A stretch of DNA of 58,335 nucleotides from Pseudomonadota bacterium (GTDB lineage: Bacteria; Desulfobacterota; Desulfobacteria; Desulfobacterales; RPRI01): contig JAHIFE010000232.1 in assembly GCA_018901125.1 (NCBI GenBank), positions 1 to 58,335 on the forward strand, written 5' to 3'. This document shows positions 25,597 through 34,741 of the stretch, in pieces. The notes beneath the pieces are model-generated. The model had not been told where the DNA came from and ran no database searches. It saw only the letters and a program-made list of their open reading frames with translations. The first letter of the stretch is position 1, and every line of letters begins with the position of its first letter. The position numbers and the translations under genes were made by a program.

Positions 25597-28500
25597 GTGA
25601 TCTGTAAACTGAAACCAAGCGTGCTTTGGCTTAACCTGGTGTTTTGCCTTCTGGCGGCAAGTATTTTGCTGCTGACAGCAAAGGCGGAAGGCGGCCAAGA
25701 CAATCGCTCTGTAAAAACTCCGGTCTCTAATACCTTCCTGAAATCTCTTACGGAAAAAGAGCAGGTCTGGCTGCATGACCATCCCGTCATCCGCACGGTC
25801 CAGGATCCGGGCTGGCCTCCGATCGAATTCACAGACTTGCATGATGAACCATCCGGCATGGCCGGGGATTATCTGAGTCTTATCGAACAACGGCTGGGCG
25901 TGAAGTTTGAGCGGATACGAAACCTGAGCTGGCAGGAGGCATATGTCCGCCTGAAAAGCTGGGAGATCGACATGACCACCTCCGTGGCCGTTACACCTGA
26001 ACGCACTGAATTCTGGGCATTCACCAAACCTTACATGAAAATTCCCATTGTCATAGTCGCCCATGCGGATGTCACCTACATTGCCGATATGCGGGAACTT
26101 GCCGGAAAGAAGGTTGCCGTGGTAGATGGCTATGCGGTTAATGACTGGATACCGAGAGACTTTCCCAAGATCCAGATTGTACGCGTCAAGACAGCACAGG
26201 AAGGTCTTAAAGCACTGCAACGTGGAGAAGTATTTGCCTATATAGAAAACATGCTCGTCGTGGGCTATTACATGACAAAGCTTAAAATGACGACACTCAA
26301 GATTGCCGGAGAGACTCCATATGCAAACAATCAATGCATGGCGGTTCGAAAAGACTGGGTAATCCTGGCCGGGATTCTACAGAAGGCGTTGGATTCGATT
26401 ACCGAATCGGAACGAAATGGCATTTACAGGAAATGGCTGCCCATCCGCTATGAACACGGATTCAACTATACACTGCTCTGGAAGGCACTGGCCGCCTTCG
26501 CTGTGGTTCTCCTGGCACTGGTGTTTTGGATTCGGAAACTGGCCAGGGAAATCAAGTATCGTAAAAAAGCGGAAGCGGCCTCAAATGAGAACGCACTTCG
26601 CTTCAGCCGACTCTTCGAAGTAGCAGCGATGCCGCTGTGCCTTATCGATAAGGATGGCGTACTGATGAATTTAAACGAATGCTTCGTGCATACCTTCGGG
26701 TACAACAAGGAGGATGTACCAACCTTTGCCGAGTGGTGGCGACTCGCCTATCCCGATCCCGACTATCGGCGCTGGGTAATAGATACATGGGAAACTGCAA
26801 TTAAACGCGCTGCAGAAAACAATACCAACATTGAACCGATTGAATACAATATAACATGCAAGAATGGCGAGGTACGTACAATCATCATATCGGGAACCCT
26901 TATCGGTGAAAACTTTCTTGCTACATTTTTCGACATCACCGAGCACAAACGAGCCGAGAAAAAGCTCTTGAAAAGTGAGGAAAAATTCAGAACCATTTTT
27001 GATATGGCCAGTGACGGAATTCTGATAGTTGATCCTATAAGCAAAAAATTTCTTCAGGGAAACACTGCCATATGTTCCATGCTGGGGTATACGGAAGAAG
27101 AAATCGAAAGTCTCACTATCTATAATATCCACCCACAGGAGGATATCTCCCATGTTCTTGATGAATTTGATAAACAGCTAAAAGGGGAGAAAGTTTTTGC
27201 CGAAGATCTGCCGGTATTGAGAAAAGACGGGGCAATTTTTTATGCCGATATAGGGGCTGCCCACATTACTATTGGAGGAACACTCCACCTTATGGGCATC
27301 TTCCACGACAGGACCGAGCGCAAGCGGGCGGAAGAAGAAGCCCTTCGGACAGCGCGGGAGTGGCAAACTACCTTTGACGCCTCAAATGATGCCATCTGGA
27401 TTCTGGACCGGGAACAACGGGTATTGCGGTCGAACAAAACAGCGGAGCAATTCTTTCATCTCCCTTGCATGGATTTGATTGGCAAACACTGTTGGGAGAT
27501 CGTACACGGCACTGCGCAACCGATCCAGGATTGCCCTCTTCTCTTATCGCGCAAGAGCCTTCAACGTGAGACTATGGAACTGCGGATTGACGAGGGCTGG
27601 TTTCAAGTAATCGTGGATCCTATCCTGGATGCAGCCGGCAATTATGCCGGCGCAGTCCACATAGTCAGCAACATCACCGAGCGCAAAAGGATGGAAGAAG
27701 AGCTTTTAAAGGCTCATAAGCTTGAATCTGTTGGGATACTTGCAGGAGGCATAGCCCATGATTTCAATAACATCCTTACTTCAATTTCGGGAAATATCTC
27801 TATGGCAAAGATTCTGATAAAACCTGGGCATAAAATATTCGATTTGTTAAGTGCAGCAGAAAAAGCCTCGGTGAGAGCCCAGGGACTTACCAGGCAGTTA
27901 CTGACCTTTGCCAAAGGCGGTGCGCCTATAAAGGAGACTTCTTCAATTCAAAAGCTTATCGAAGAATCTTCTCTTTTTGTGTTGCAGGGTTCAAAATCTA
28001 TATGTGAATTTCAGATAGCAGAAGACCTCTGGCCGGTTGAGGCAGACGTGGGACAAATAAGCCAGGTTATCAGCAATATTATAATAAACGCAAACCAGGC
28101 AATGCCTGAGGGAGGAATTATCAGAATTGCGGCAGAAAATCTGATGCCGGAAAAGATAGGTGAAATACCTGTTAAACCCGGAAGATACATCTGCATATCA
28201 ATAAAAGATCAAGGAGTGGGCATAGACGAAAAGAATATTTCAAAGATATTTGATCCATATTTTACTACAAAGCAGGCCGGAAGCGGTCTTGGACTTGCAA
28301 CGGCCTATTCCATCATCAAAAAGCACAACGGGCACATCTCTGTGGACTCCATTCCGGGAACAGGGACGACCTTTGATATTTATCTGCCAGCTTCCGACAA
28401 AGAGGTTCCTGCAAAAAAAGAAGCAGTTCTATTAACAGGCCGGGGGAAGATTCTCATGATGGACGATGATGAGCTGTTGAAGGAAATAGCTGAGGATATG

Positions 28501-28818
28501 CTCGATATGCTGGGTTATGAATCAGAGTTTGCAAAAGATGGCACTGAAACAATTGAGATGTATGAAAAAGCAGTAAAATCGGAAAAACCCTATGATGCCG
28601 TATTCCTTGACCTTACCATTCCAGGCGGTATGGGAGGAAAGGAAGTTATAGGGATACTGCAAAAAATGGACCCTGAAGTTAAGGCCATCGTTTTAAGCGG
28701 TTACTCTGATGGTGAGATTATGTCAAATTTTCTTGAATATGGTTTCAAAGGCATGATGGCAAAGCCTTTTGATGTCTATGCATTAGGAAAAGCGTTAAAT
28801 GATGTATTAAAAGGATAA
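25597..28818 (+). CDS. Hybrid sensor kinase with periplasmic solute-binding domain
   Basis: The 1073-residue BvgS/EvgS-like protein starts with a signal segment (about residues 8-28), then a family-3 solute-binding domain (about 50-285, WPPIEFTD...LIEQRLGVKFE) and a transmembrane helix (ALAAFAVVLLALVFWI, about 292-310). Three PAS domains follow (about 330-450, 460-580, 585-700). His721 lies in GGIAHDFNNIL; the ATPase domain has NANQAMPEGG and GSGLGLATA. A C-terminal receiver has Asp1005 in FLDLTIPGGMGG and Lys in MMAKPFD. It should sense a small molecule in the periplasm. The start GTG at 25597 has only a weak upstream site. No response regulator is adjacent, so the downstream partner is unknown. 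Confidence 0.9.
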   Translation: MICKLKPSVLWLNLVFCLLAASILLLTAKAEGGQDNRSVKTPVSNTFLKSLTEKEQVWLHDHPVIRTVQDPGWPPIEFTDLHDEPSGMAGDYLSLIEQRLGVKFERIRNLSWQEAYVRLKSWEIDMTTSVAVTPERTEFWAFTKPYMKIPIVIVAHADVTYIADMRELAGKKVAVVDGYAVNDWIPRDFPKIQIVRVKTAQEGLKALQRGEVFAYIENMLVVGYYMTKLKMTTLKIAGETPYANNQCMAVRKDWVILAGILQKALDSITESERNGIYRKWLPIRYEHGFNYTLLWKALAAFAVVLLALVFWIRKLAREIKYRKKAEAASNENALRFSRLFEVAAMPLCLIDKDGVLMNLNECFVHTFGYNKEDVPTFAEWWRLAYPDPDYRRWVIDTWETAIKRAAENNTNIEPIEYNITCKNGEVRTIIISGTLIGENFLATFFDITEHKRAEKKLLKSEEKFRTIFDMASDGILIVDPISKKFLQGNTAICSMLGYTEEEIESLTIYNIHPQEDISHVLDEFDKQLKGEKVFAEDLPVLRKDGAIFYADIGAAHITIGGTLHLMGIFHDRTERKRAEEEALRTAREWQTTFDASNDAIWILDREQRVLRSNKTAEQFFHLPCMDLIGKHCWEIVHGTAQPIQDCPLLLSRKSLQRETMELRIDEGWFQVIVDPILDAAGNYAGAVHIVSNITERKRMEEELLKAHKLESVGILAGGIAHDFNNILTSISGNISMAKILIKPGHKIFDLLSAAEKASVRAQGLTRQLLTFAKGGAPIKETSSIQKLIEESSLFVLQGSKSICEFQIAEDLWPVEADVGQISQVISNIIINANQAMPEGGIIRIAAENLMPEKIGEIPVKPGRYICISIKDQGVGIDEKNISKIFDPYFTTKQAGSGLGLATAYSIIKKHNGHISVDSIPGTGTTFDIYLPASDKEVPAKKEAVLLTGRGKILMMDDDELLKEIAEDMLDMLGYESEFAKDGTETIEMYEKAVKSEKPYDAVFLDLTIPGGMGGKEVIGILQKMDPEVKAIVLSGYSDGEIMSNFLEYGFKGMMAKPFDVYALGKALNDVLKG

Positions 28819-28922
28819 TTTTATGGCTATTACACTTGCCTTTAATGTCTATGGTACTTTTCAGATACTCATGGCGTCACAATTACGCTTAAAATTTAAA
28901 CGGGAATCATGTTAGAATCATT

Positions 28923-29636
28923 ATGAGCACTGAAACTAATCAAATCATAAGCAAGTTACAGCAACTTGGCAACAGCGATATTGCAGCCCATTCGCAACGA
29001 TTTTTTAAGACCGGTAAGGGAGACTATGGGGAAGGAGACATATTCCTTGGGATACGTGTTCCAACCATAAGAAAATGCGTAAAAGAATACCGGAAAATAT
29101 CTTTGGAAGATACGATAGAAGTTCTAAAATCTCCTTTCCACGAAGCACGGCTGCTTGCATTGCTGATATTAGTCGCAAAATATTGCTCTACAAATATTAG
29201 TGCTGATAAAGAAGTTATATATAACCATTATTTAGGTCATACAAAATTCATCAACAATTGGGATCTGGTTGACTGTTCGGCAGAACACATTGTGGGGGCT
29301 CACCTGTTTAGTAAAGACAGAAAACCGATATACATGCTTGTACTTTCAAAGAATCTTTGGGAGCGAAGAATCGGCGTTATATCCACTTTTCATTTCATAA
29401 AAAGAGATGACTTTACAGATATTTTGGCAATTGCAAAAATGTTGCTGCATGATAAAGAAGACTTAATCCACAAGGCCGTTGGATGGATGTTGCGTGAAAC
29501 GGGAAAGCGAAGCCCAAAAAGCGAAAAAAGATTTTTGACAAAATACTACAGAAAAATGCCGCGCACCATGTTACGCTATGCTATCGAAAAACTACCTGAA
29601 ACCGAAAGACTGGAATATTTACATGGAACCAAATAA
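28923..29636 (+). CDS. AlkD-like DNA alkylation repair protein
   Basis: The 237-residue all-helical HEAT-repeat protein of the DNA alkylation repair family carries the conserved segments FLGIRVPTIRKC, LLALLILVAKY and NNWDLVDCSAEHIVG, the last typical of AlkD. AlkD-type enzymes excise positively charged alkylated bases without base flipping. The length is normal. The ribosome binding site is weak. Its 3' end overlaps the start of the phosphatase gene by 14 bases, indicating co-transcription, though the two products have no obvious link. Confidence 0.85.
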   Translation: MSTETNQIISKLQQLGNSDIAAHSQRFFKTGKGDYGEGDIFLGIRVPTIRKCVKEYRKISLEDTIEVLKSPFHEARLLALLILVAKYCSTNISADKEVIYNHYLGHTKFINNWDLVDCSAEHIVGAHLFSKDRKPIYMLVLSKNLWERRIGVISTFHFIKRDDFTDILAIAKMLLHDKEDLIHKAVGWMLRETGKRSPKSEKRFLTKYYRKMPRTMLRYAIEKLPETERLEYLHGTK

Positions 29637-30324
29637 ATTTATTTACAAACCATATACAGAAAACGGCTTACAGCCCAGTCCTCATCCGCAGCACTCTTCC
29701 TATAAGATGAAATTGGCCATAGCCATCATAGCTGCCATTTTTATTCTTGCCAGTTTTGCCATAGCGGATGAGTCGGGCTTTATCCGTCCTGCCTCGTGGG
29801 CACAACCTGTTATGACAGACGGTGTTCCAAACCTTTATAAGGTTAGTAATGATTTGTACAGGAGCGCCCAGCCTACAGAGCAGGGCATGAAAAATCTGAA
29901 ACAGACTGGGATTAAAACGGTTGTGAATCTGCGTTCTTTCCATTCGGATCGGGACATAATTGAAAATACCGGGATAGAGTATGAACACATATATATGAAA
30001 GCCTGGCATCCGGAAAGGAAAGAAGTCGTCCGTTTTTTACAGATCGTCACCAACCCGAATCGCACTCCGGTTCTGTTACATTGTCTGCACGGTGCCGATC
30101 GCACCGGAACCATGTGCGCTTTGTACCGGATTGTAGTCCAGGGCTGGACGAAAGAAGAAGCAATTCGTGAAATGACACAGGGAGGCTTCAATTTCCATAC
30201 TGTGTTTGACAATCTTCCCGAATGGATTCAGAAACTGGATATCGAATCAATCAAAAAGGAGGCCGGAATTAAGAGCGGCGCAGAACAAACTCTTTCAGAA
30301 AACATACTAAACACAACCTCTTAA
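29623..30324 (+). CDS. Secreted dual-specificity/tyrosine phosphatase-like protein
   Basis: The protein has an N-terminal hydrophobic signal (MKLAIAIIAAIFILASFAIA), so it probably acts in the periplasm. The catalytic P-loop is LLHCLHGADRTGTMC, fitting the cysteine-based HCxxGxxR motif of dual-specificity phosphatases. The general-acid region is probably MKAWHPE, and NLYKVSNDLYRSAQPT is the usual opening of this bacterial family. The start is uncertain: ATG 29623 adds a 28-residue polar leader before the signal; ATG 29707 would give a standard signal peptide. Neither has a strong ribosome site. Its substrate could be a phosphoprotein, phosphoinositide or sugar phosphate. Confidence 0.8.
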   Translation: MEPNKFIYKPYTENGLQPSPHPQHSSYKMKLAIAIIAAIFILASFAIADESGFIRPASWAQPVMTDGVPNLYKVSNDLYRSAQPTEQGMKNLKQTGIKTVVNLRSFHSDRDIIENTGIEYEHIYMKAWHPERKEVVRFLQIVTNPNRTPVLLHCLHGADRTGTMCALYRIVVQGWTKEEAIREMTQGGFNFHTVFDNLPEWIQKLDIESIKKEAGIKSGAEQTLSENILNTTS

Positions 30325-30389
30325 TGCGATAGCTGGCAGTTCCATCACAAAGATCTGTTGAACTGTTTTTTCAATAAAGGACTAGTAAT

Positions 30390-31553
30390 ATGGATAAGAA
30401 TGAACATGTTTATATCAAACTGCAACGCCATATAGACAATCAGGCGATAGGATTCCCCTCAACAAAGTCAGGTTCTGAGATAAGAATTTTAAAACATATT
30501 TTTACTCCTATAGAGGCTGAGATAGCCACATGTTTGACCTACAGACCTGAACCTCTTGAAAAGATATTTGAAAGAGCCGGATATTTGGTTGAATCACCTG
30601 AAAAACTATCACAGATGCTTGACTGTATTGAGAACAAAGGAGGGATTGAATCAAAAGTTAAAGATGGAAAAAGACTTTATTGCAATGCTCCCCTTGTTGT
30701 GGGAATGTACGAACATCAACTCGGCAAACTTACCCCGGGGTTTATAAAAGATTTTAATGAATACGTATCGGATAAAAGATTCGGAATAGCATTTATTAGT
30801 ACAAAACTTCCACAGATGCGCACCATTCCAATTGCCGAAAGCATCCAGCCGCAACACAATGTAAGTACATTCGATGAAGTAGCCGTGCTGTTACAACAGG
30901 CTGAAGCACCTTTTGCCGTCTTCGAATGCATATGCCGCCAAAAAAAGTCCTTGGAGGATAAGCCCTGTCAGGTTACAGACCGAAAAGAAACCTGCTTTGC
31001 TTTTGGCAGCACCGCCCAAGCTGTGTTGAGACGTGGCAGCGGAAGAGAAATTACGCTGGATGAAACTATGTCGATACTTGAACAAAATCAAAAACAGGGT
31101 TTGGTTCTTCAACCATCCAATACACAAAAAGCCGAATTCATTTGTTCATGTTGCGGATGCTGCTGCGGAATACTAAGTATGCATAAAAGTTTGCCTAAAC
31201 CTTTAAATTTCTGGGCCTCAAATTTTTATGCCGTGATAGATACCGATGCATGTGATGCATGCGGTATTTGTGAAACGCGCTGTCAAGCCGGAGCGGCCAG
31301 CGTATCCGAAAAGACACAGCAAAGCTCAATAGACCTGAACCGTTGTATCGGATGCGGAATATGCATACCCGCATGTCCCCCAAAAGCCATATCCCTGCAA
31401 AAAAAACCTGCAGAAGTAAAACCACCTCAAACCAGGGAAGATCTTTATGACATTATTATGTCCCATAAGAAAGGAAAGCTGGGGAAACTAAAAGTGACCG
31501 GAAAACTGTTTATTGATGCAAGCCTGACAGGACAAACCCATTTACTCAAGTAA
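30390..31553 (+). CDS. 4Fe-4S ferredoxin-type protein
   Basis: The 387-residue cytoplasmic protein has an N-terminal winged-helix-like region (about residues 20-100). A cysteine-rich middle follows with FECICRQKKSLEDKPC and FICSCCGCCCG, and then two C-terminal ferredoxin motifs, CDACGICETRC and CIGCGICIPAC. This architecture is common in anaerobes and annotated only as 4Fe-4S binding protein. AAGGA lies upstream of the ATG. It sits before the aldehyde oxidoreductase genes with a decayed acetyltransferase fragment between, so a role as electron carrier for that enzyme is possible but the periplasmic location of the enzyme argues against direct contact. Confidence 0.8.
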   Translation: MDKNEHVYIKLQRHIDNQAIGFPSTKSGSEIRILKHIFTPIEAEIATCLTYRPEPLEKIFERAGYLVESPEKLSQMLDCIENKGGIESKVKDGKRLYCNAPLVVGMYEHQLGKLTPGFIKDFNEYVSDKRFGIAFISTKLPQMRTIPIAESIQPQHNVSTFDEVAVLLQQAEAPFAVFECICRQKKSLEDKPCQVTDRKETCFAFGSTAQAVLRRGSGREITLDETMSILEQNQKQGLVLQPSNTQKAEFICSCCGCCCGILSMHKSLPKPLNFWASNFYAVIDTDACDACGICETRCQAGAASVSEKTQQSSIDLNRCIGCGICIPACPPKAISLQKKPAEVKPPQTREDLYDIIMSHKKGKLGKLKVTGKLFIDASLTGQTHLLK

Positions 31554-31593
31554 AGAATCGAGATTCTTATCAGCCTTCAACATGAGGCCTTAG

Positions 31594-31730
31594 ATGAAAA
31601 TTGATATCAAATTTGACTGTTTGGAAGTAGACTGGAAATTAATATCGGAAACATTAAGGCGTGAATGAAGACGGGCATGGCATTTTTCAGAAACGCACAA
31701 AAAATGAAGGAAAAAGGTTTCACTGATTAA
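31594..31730 (+). pseudogene. N-terminal remnant of a GNAT-type acetyltransferase
   Basis: An ATG at 31594 opens a short frame giving KFDCLEVDWKLISETLRR before a TGA at 31666. In another frame the sequence continues as GMAFFRNAQKMKEKGF before a TAA at 31728-31730. The combined pattern D-W-x-x-I-x-E-x-L...GMA(F/Y)F is the N-terminus of a common GNAT acetyltransferase family. The catalytic part is missing. It is a frameshifted and truncated fragment. Identification rests on a short match, so confidence is moderate. Confidence 0.4.
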
Positions 31731-31792
31731 ACCGGTTAATGTCTGAAATTCAGAGTCACAAATACTTTTTTACCCTTAAAAAGGAGCCGGTA

Positions 31793-32410
31793 ATGGAAGA
31801 AGACAACAAAAATAAACATATCCACTTGACCCGCCGCAGCTTTTTCAGCACCATGGGCATGGGCGCTGCCACTGTGGTTGCTTCGAATAATCTTGCTGCA
31901 TGGGCTTCCGAAGAGAATAAGGTTATGGACCCGACGGAACCGACCAAAATCACACTGAAGATTAATGGCCAAACCCATCGTATCCTTGTGGAGCCTCGCT
32001 GGTCGCTGCTCTTTGTTCTCCGTGAACACCTTGGCCTTAGCGCAGCCAAAACAGGTTGTGAAAGGGGTGAGTGTGGCGCCTGCACTGTCCTAATCGATAA
32101 TGTGCCTCGCTATGCCTGCATGACTCTTGCTGTGGAGGCCCAAGGCACTGAGATTGTTACACTGGAAGGTCTTATGAAGGGTGAAGAGCTTGGCCATGTA
32201 CAACAGGCCTTCCTGGAACAGGATGCCTTCCAGTGCGGCTATTGCACGCCCGGGCAAATCATGGCTGCCGATGGCCTTCTTAGAAGCAATCCTAAACCAA
32301 CGGATGGCGAGATTCGGAAAGGGATGAGCGGAAACCTTTGCCGATGCGGTGCTTACCACAACATCTTTCAGGCTGTTAATCGCGCGGTCGAACTTAAGGG
32401 AGGTGGATGA
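31793..32410 (+). CDS. paoA: Periplasmic aldehyde oxidoreductase, 2Fe-2S subunit (PaoA-like)
   Basis: The 205-residue subunit has a twin-arginine signal: LTRRSFFSTMGMGAA near residue 11, cleavage expected after the alanine-rich segment. The plant-type [2Fe-2S] domain has CERGECGACTVLID, and the second [2Fe-2S] domain has QCGYCTPGQI and GNLCRCGAYHN. The export signal and domain order match PaoA (YagT) of the molybdenum aldehyde oxidoreductase PaoABC, which is carried across the membrane as a folded complex. The ATG at 31793 is chosen over 31739 because aaggag lies 6 bases upstream. The next gene starts at the stop. Confidence 0.88.
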   Translation: MEEDNKNKHIHLTRRSFFSTMGMGAATVVASNNLAAWASEENKVMDPTEPTKITLKINGQTHRILVEPRWSLLFVLREHLGLSAAKTGCERGECGACTVLIDNVPRYACMTLAVEAQGTEIVTLEGLMKGEELGHVQQAFLEQDAFQCGYCTPGQIMAADGLLRSNPKPTDGEIRKGMSGNLCRCGAYHNIFQAVNRAVELKGGG

Positions 32411-34740
32411 TGAAACAGGATGAAAAAGGCGTGTATTATGCAAAAGATATTTTTGTCACCGAAACGCCGGAGCCCGGAAAAGATCCGAAACCCTGGGGCA
32501 AAACAGCTGTGATTGGAAAATCGCAATCACGCATAGATGCCTATGAACGGGTCAGCGGAACCGCTGTCTATCCTTCCGATTTATCCTTACCCAACATGCT
32601 ATACGGCGCCATCCTTCGCTGCCCTCATCCTCATGCCATAATTAAAAAAGTGGACACAAGCAGGGCGAATAAAATGCCGGGTGTCCTTGCCATAATCAGT
32701 GCAGCAACTTCGGAAGCCGATATCTACTGGTCTTACTCTAAAGATGTGAAGACTAAGCTTTTTGATCCACACTGCCGCTTTGAAGGAGAAACAATAGCTG
32801 CTGTGGCGGCCCAAACACCTTATCAGGCATCCGATGCTTTACGCTCCATCCAGGTGGATTATCAAATTCTTCCTTATATTGTGGATGAGCAAAACGCCCT
32901 GGAATCCGGTGCCACCAAGGTGCACGAAGGCGGAAATCTTGTAAAACCTGAAGAAACATATTTTAGAGGGGATATAGAAAAAGGCTTTGCACAGGCGGAT
33001 GTGGTACTTGAAGAGTCCTACCGAACTGAATGTCAAGTGCATACTCCGATGGAACCACACGGTTGTGTTGCTTATTGGGACGGCGATCTTCTGGTCATTC
33101 ATGAATCCACACAAGGTGTCTATAGCGTGCAAAGCAACGTTGCTCAGACCCTGGGTTTGCCCCTATCCAAAGTACGCGTCATTGGTCATTACATGGGTGG
33201 CGGATTCGGCAGCAAGCTTGTGGCCGGAAAGTACACGGTAATTACCGCCTTGCTCGCCAAGAGAACAGGCAGACCGGTCAAGCTTTTCCTTACCAGGGAA
33301 GAAACATATCTTTGCACAGGCAACAGGCCGCCTGCCAACATGACCCTGAAAGCCGGGGTGAAAAAGGACGGCACCCTCACGGCGCTGGATTTTTCCGTAA
33401 CCGGAACAGGCGGCGCCTATCCGGCAGGAGGCACCGCTCTGGTGGACTGGCTAATAAAAGATCTCTATACCTGTCCCAACGTCAGCACAAAAGCAACTGA
33501 CGTTTATATCAATACAGGTCCGGCACGCCCCTTTCGCGCTCCCGGACATCCTCAGGGCGCCTGGGCTCTTGAGCAAATGATGGATGCCCTGGCAGAAGCT
33601 GTTGGCATAGATCCCGTTCAATTGCGGCTTAAAAACATTCCTTCTTACAGTCAGGCACGAGAAGGCAACCCGCCTTATACGACAACAGGCCTTAAGGATT
33701 GTCTGGAGCAGGGAGCGCAAGCCTTTCGCTGGAATGAGAGAAAAAAAGAAATAGAAGGTTTCAATTCATCAAAGCATCTTAGAAGAGGTGTGGGAATGGC
33801 AAGCTGTCTTTGGATTGCAGGTGGAGGCGGACCTCCCTCAACAATCATATTAAAGCTTTTTTCAGATGGCAGCGTAAATCTTAATATGGGGGCAAGCGAT
33901 ATCGGAACCGGTACCAAAACGGTTATGGCCATGGTGGTGGCTGAAGAGTTGAATGTAAGAACTGAAATGATACAGATCGAGCATGCGGATACAGGCACCA
34001 CTCAATACGCTACGCCCAGCGGCGGGAGCAAGACTGTTCCCACAGAAACACCTGCAGTTAGATCAGCAGCTATTAATATAAAACAGCAGCTTCTTCAGAT
34101 GGCTGCCGATGATTTAAAAACACAAGTTTCCACTTTGCATTTCAATGGAGATGAAATCGTTGCCAAAAATGATAATTCCATAAAGATAAAGATCAGTGAA
34201 ATTTCCGGCCTTAAAAAACGGGGTGTAGTTGTCGGAATAGGCTACCGCGGACCTAACCCTGAAGGCAAAGTGGTTAACCCCTTTGCGGCACAGTTTTGCG
34301 AAGTGGAAGTAAACACAAAAACAGGAGAAGTTCGAATCATAGATTTTCTTGGTGCCAATGATAGCGGCCGTGTTATGGATCGCTTAACTTATGATAATCA
34401 GGTTTATGGCGGGATTACCATGGGCATTGGATTTGCCATGACCGAAGTTCGCATCCTTGACAGCAACGATACCGGTAAGATGTTGAACAGAAACTGGCAT
34501 GACTACAAGTTGCCCACTGCTCTGGATATGCCACCCCACATGGAATCTTTACCCATAGATCTGCCCGATACTGAGGCAAACATCACCGGAGCAAAGGGTC
34601 TGGGTGAACCGGTTACCATTCCCACGGCTGCTGCTATTGCCAACGCGGTCTACCACGCCACTGGTGTTCGAATCAGGAAAACACCTCTAAATCCCACGCA
34701 GCTCAGCATGATTTTTTCTGAGCATTTAAAGGAGAAATAA
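32410..34740 (+). CDS. paoC: Aldehyde oxidoreductase, molybdenum-binding subunit (PaoC-like)
   Basis: The roughly 776-residue large subunit of the xanthine oxidase family binds the molybdopterin cofactor and oxidises the substrate. Visible landmarks are GKSQSRIDAYERVSGTA at the N-terminus, HYMGGGFGSKL, RPFRAPGHPQGAWALE, GASDIGTGTKTVMAMVVAEEL, and the active-site glutamate in GAKGLGEPVTIPTAAA. The protein has no signal of its own and would ride on the Tat signal of the small subunit. ATG 32410 has a GGGAGG site 6 bases upstream; ATG 32407 is also possible. Gene order small-large-FAD differs from the E. coli pao operon. Substrates are probably aromatic or aliphatic aldehydes, inferred from family. 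Confidence 0.88.
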   Translation: MKQDEKGVYYAKDIFVTETPEPGKDPKPWGKTAVIGKSQSRIDAYERVSGTAVYPSDLSLPNMLYGAILRCPHPHAIIKKVDTSRANKMPGVLAIISAATSEADIYWSYSKDVKTKLFDPHCRFEGETIAAVAAQTPYQASDALRSIQVDYQILPYIVDEQNALESGATKVHEGGNLVKPEETYFRGDIEKGFAQADVVLEESYRTECQVHTPMEPHGCVAYWDGDLLVIHESTQGVYSVQSNVAQTLGLPLSKVRVIGHYMGGGFGSKLVAGKYTVITALLAKRTGRPVKLFLTREETYLCTGNRPPANMTLKAGVKKDGTLTALDFSVTGTGGAYPAGGTALVDWLIKDLYTCPNVSTKATDVYINTGPARPFRAPGHPQGAWALEQMMDALAEAVGIDPVQLRLKNIPSYSQAREGNPPYTTTGLKDCLEQGAQAFRWNERKKEIEGFNSSKHLRRGVGMASCLWIAGGGGPPSTIILKLFSDGSVNLNMGASDIGTGTKTVMAMVVAEELNVRTEMIQIEHADTGTTQYATPSGGSKTVPTETPAVRSAAINIKQQLLQMAADDLKTQVSTLHFNGDEIVAKNDNSIKIKISEISGLKKRGVVVGIGYRGPNPEGKVVNPFAAQFCEVEVNTKTGEVRIIDFLGANDSGRVMDRLTYDNQVYGGITMGIGFAMTEVRILDSNDTGKMLNRNWHDYKLPTALDMPPHMESLPIDLPDTEANITGAKGLGEPVTIPTAAAIANAVYHATGVRIRKTPLNPTQLSMIFSEHLKEK

Positions 34741-34741
34741 T

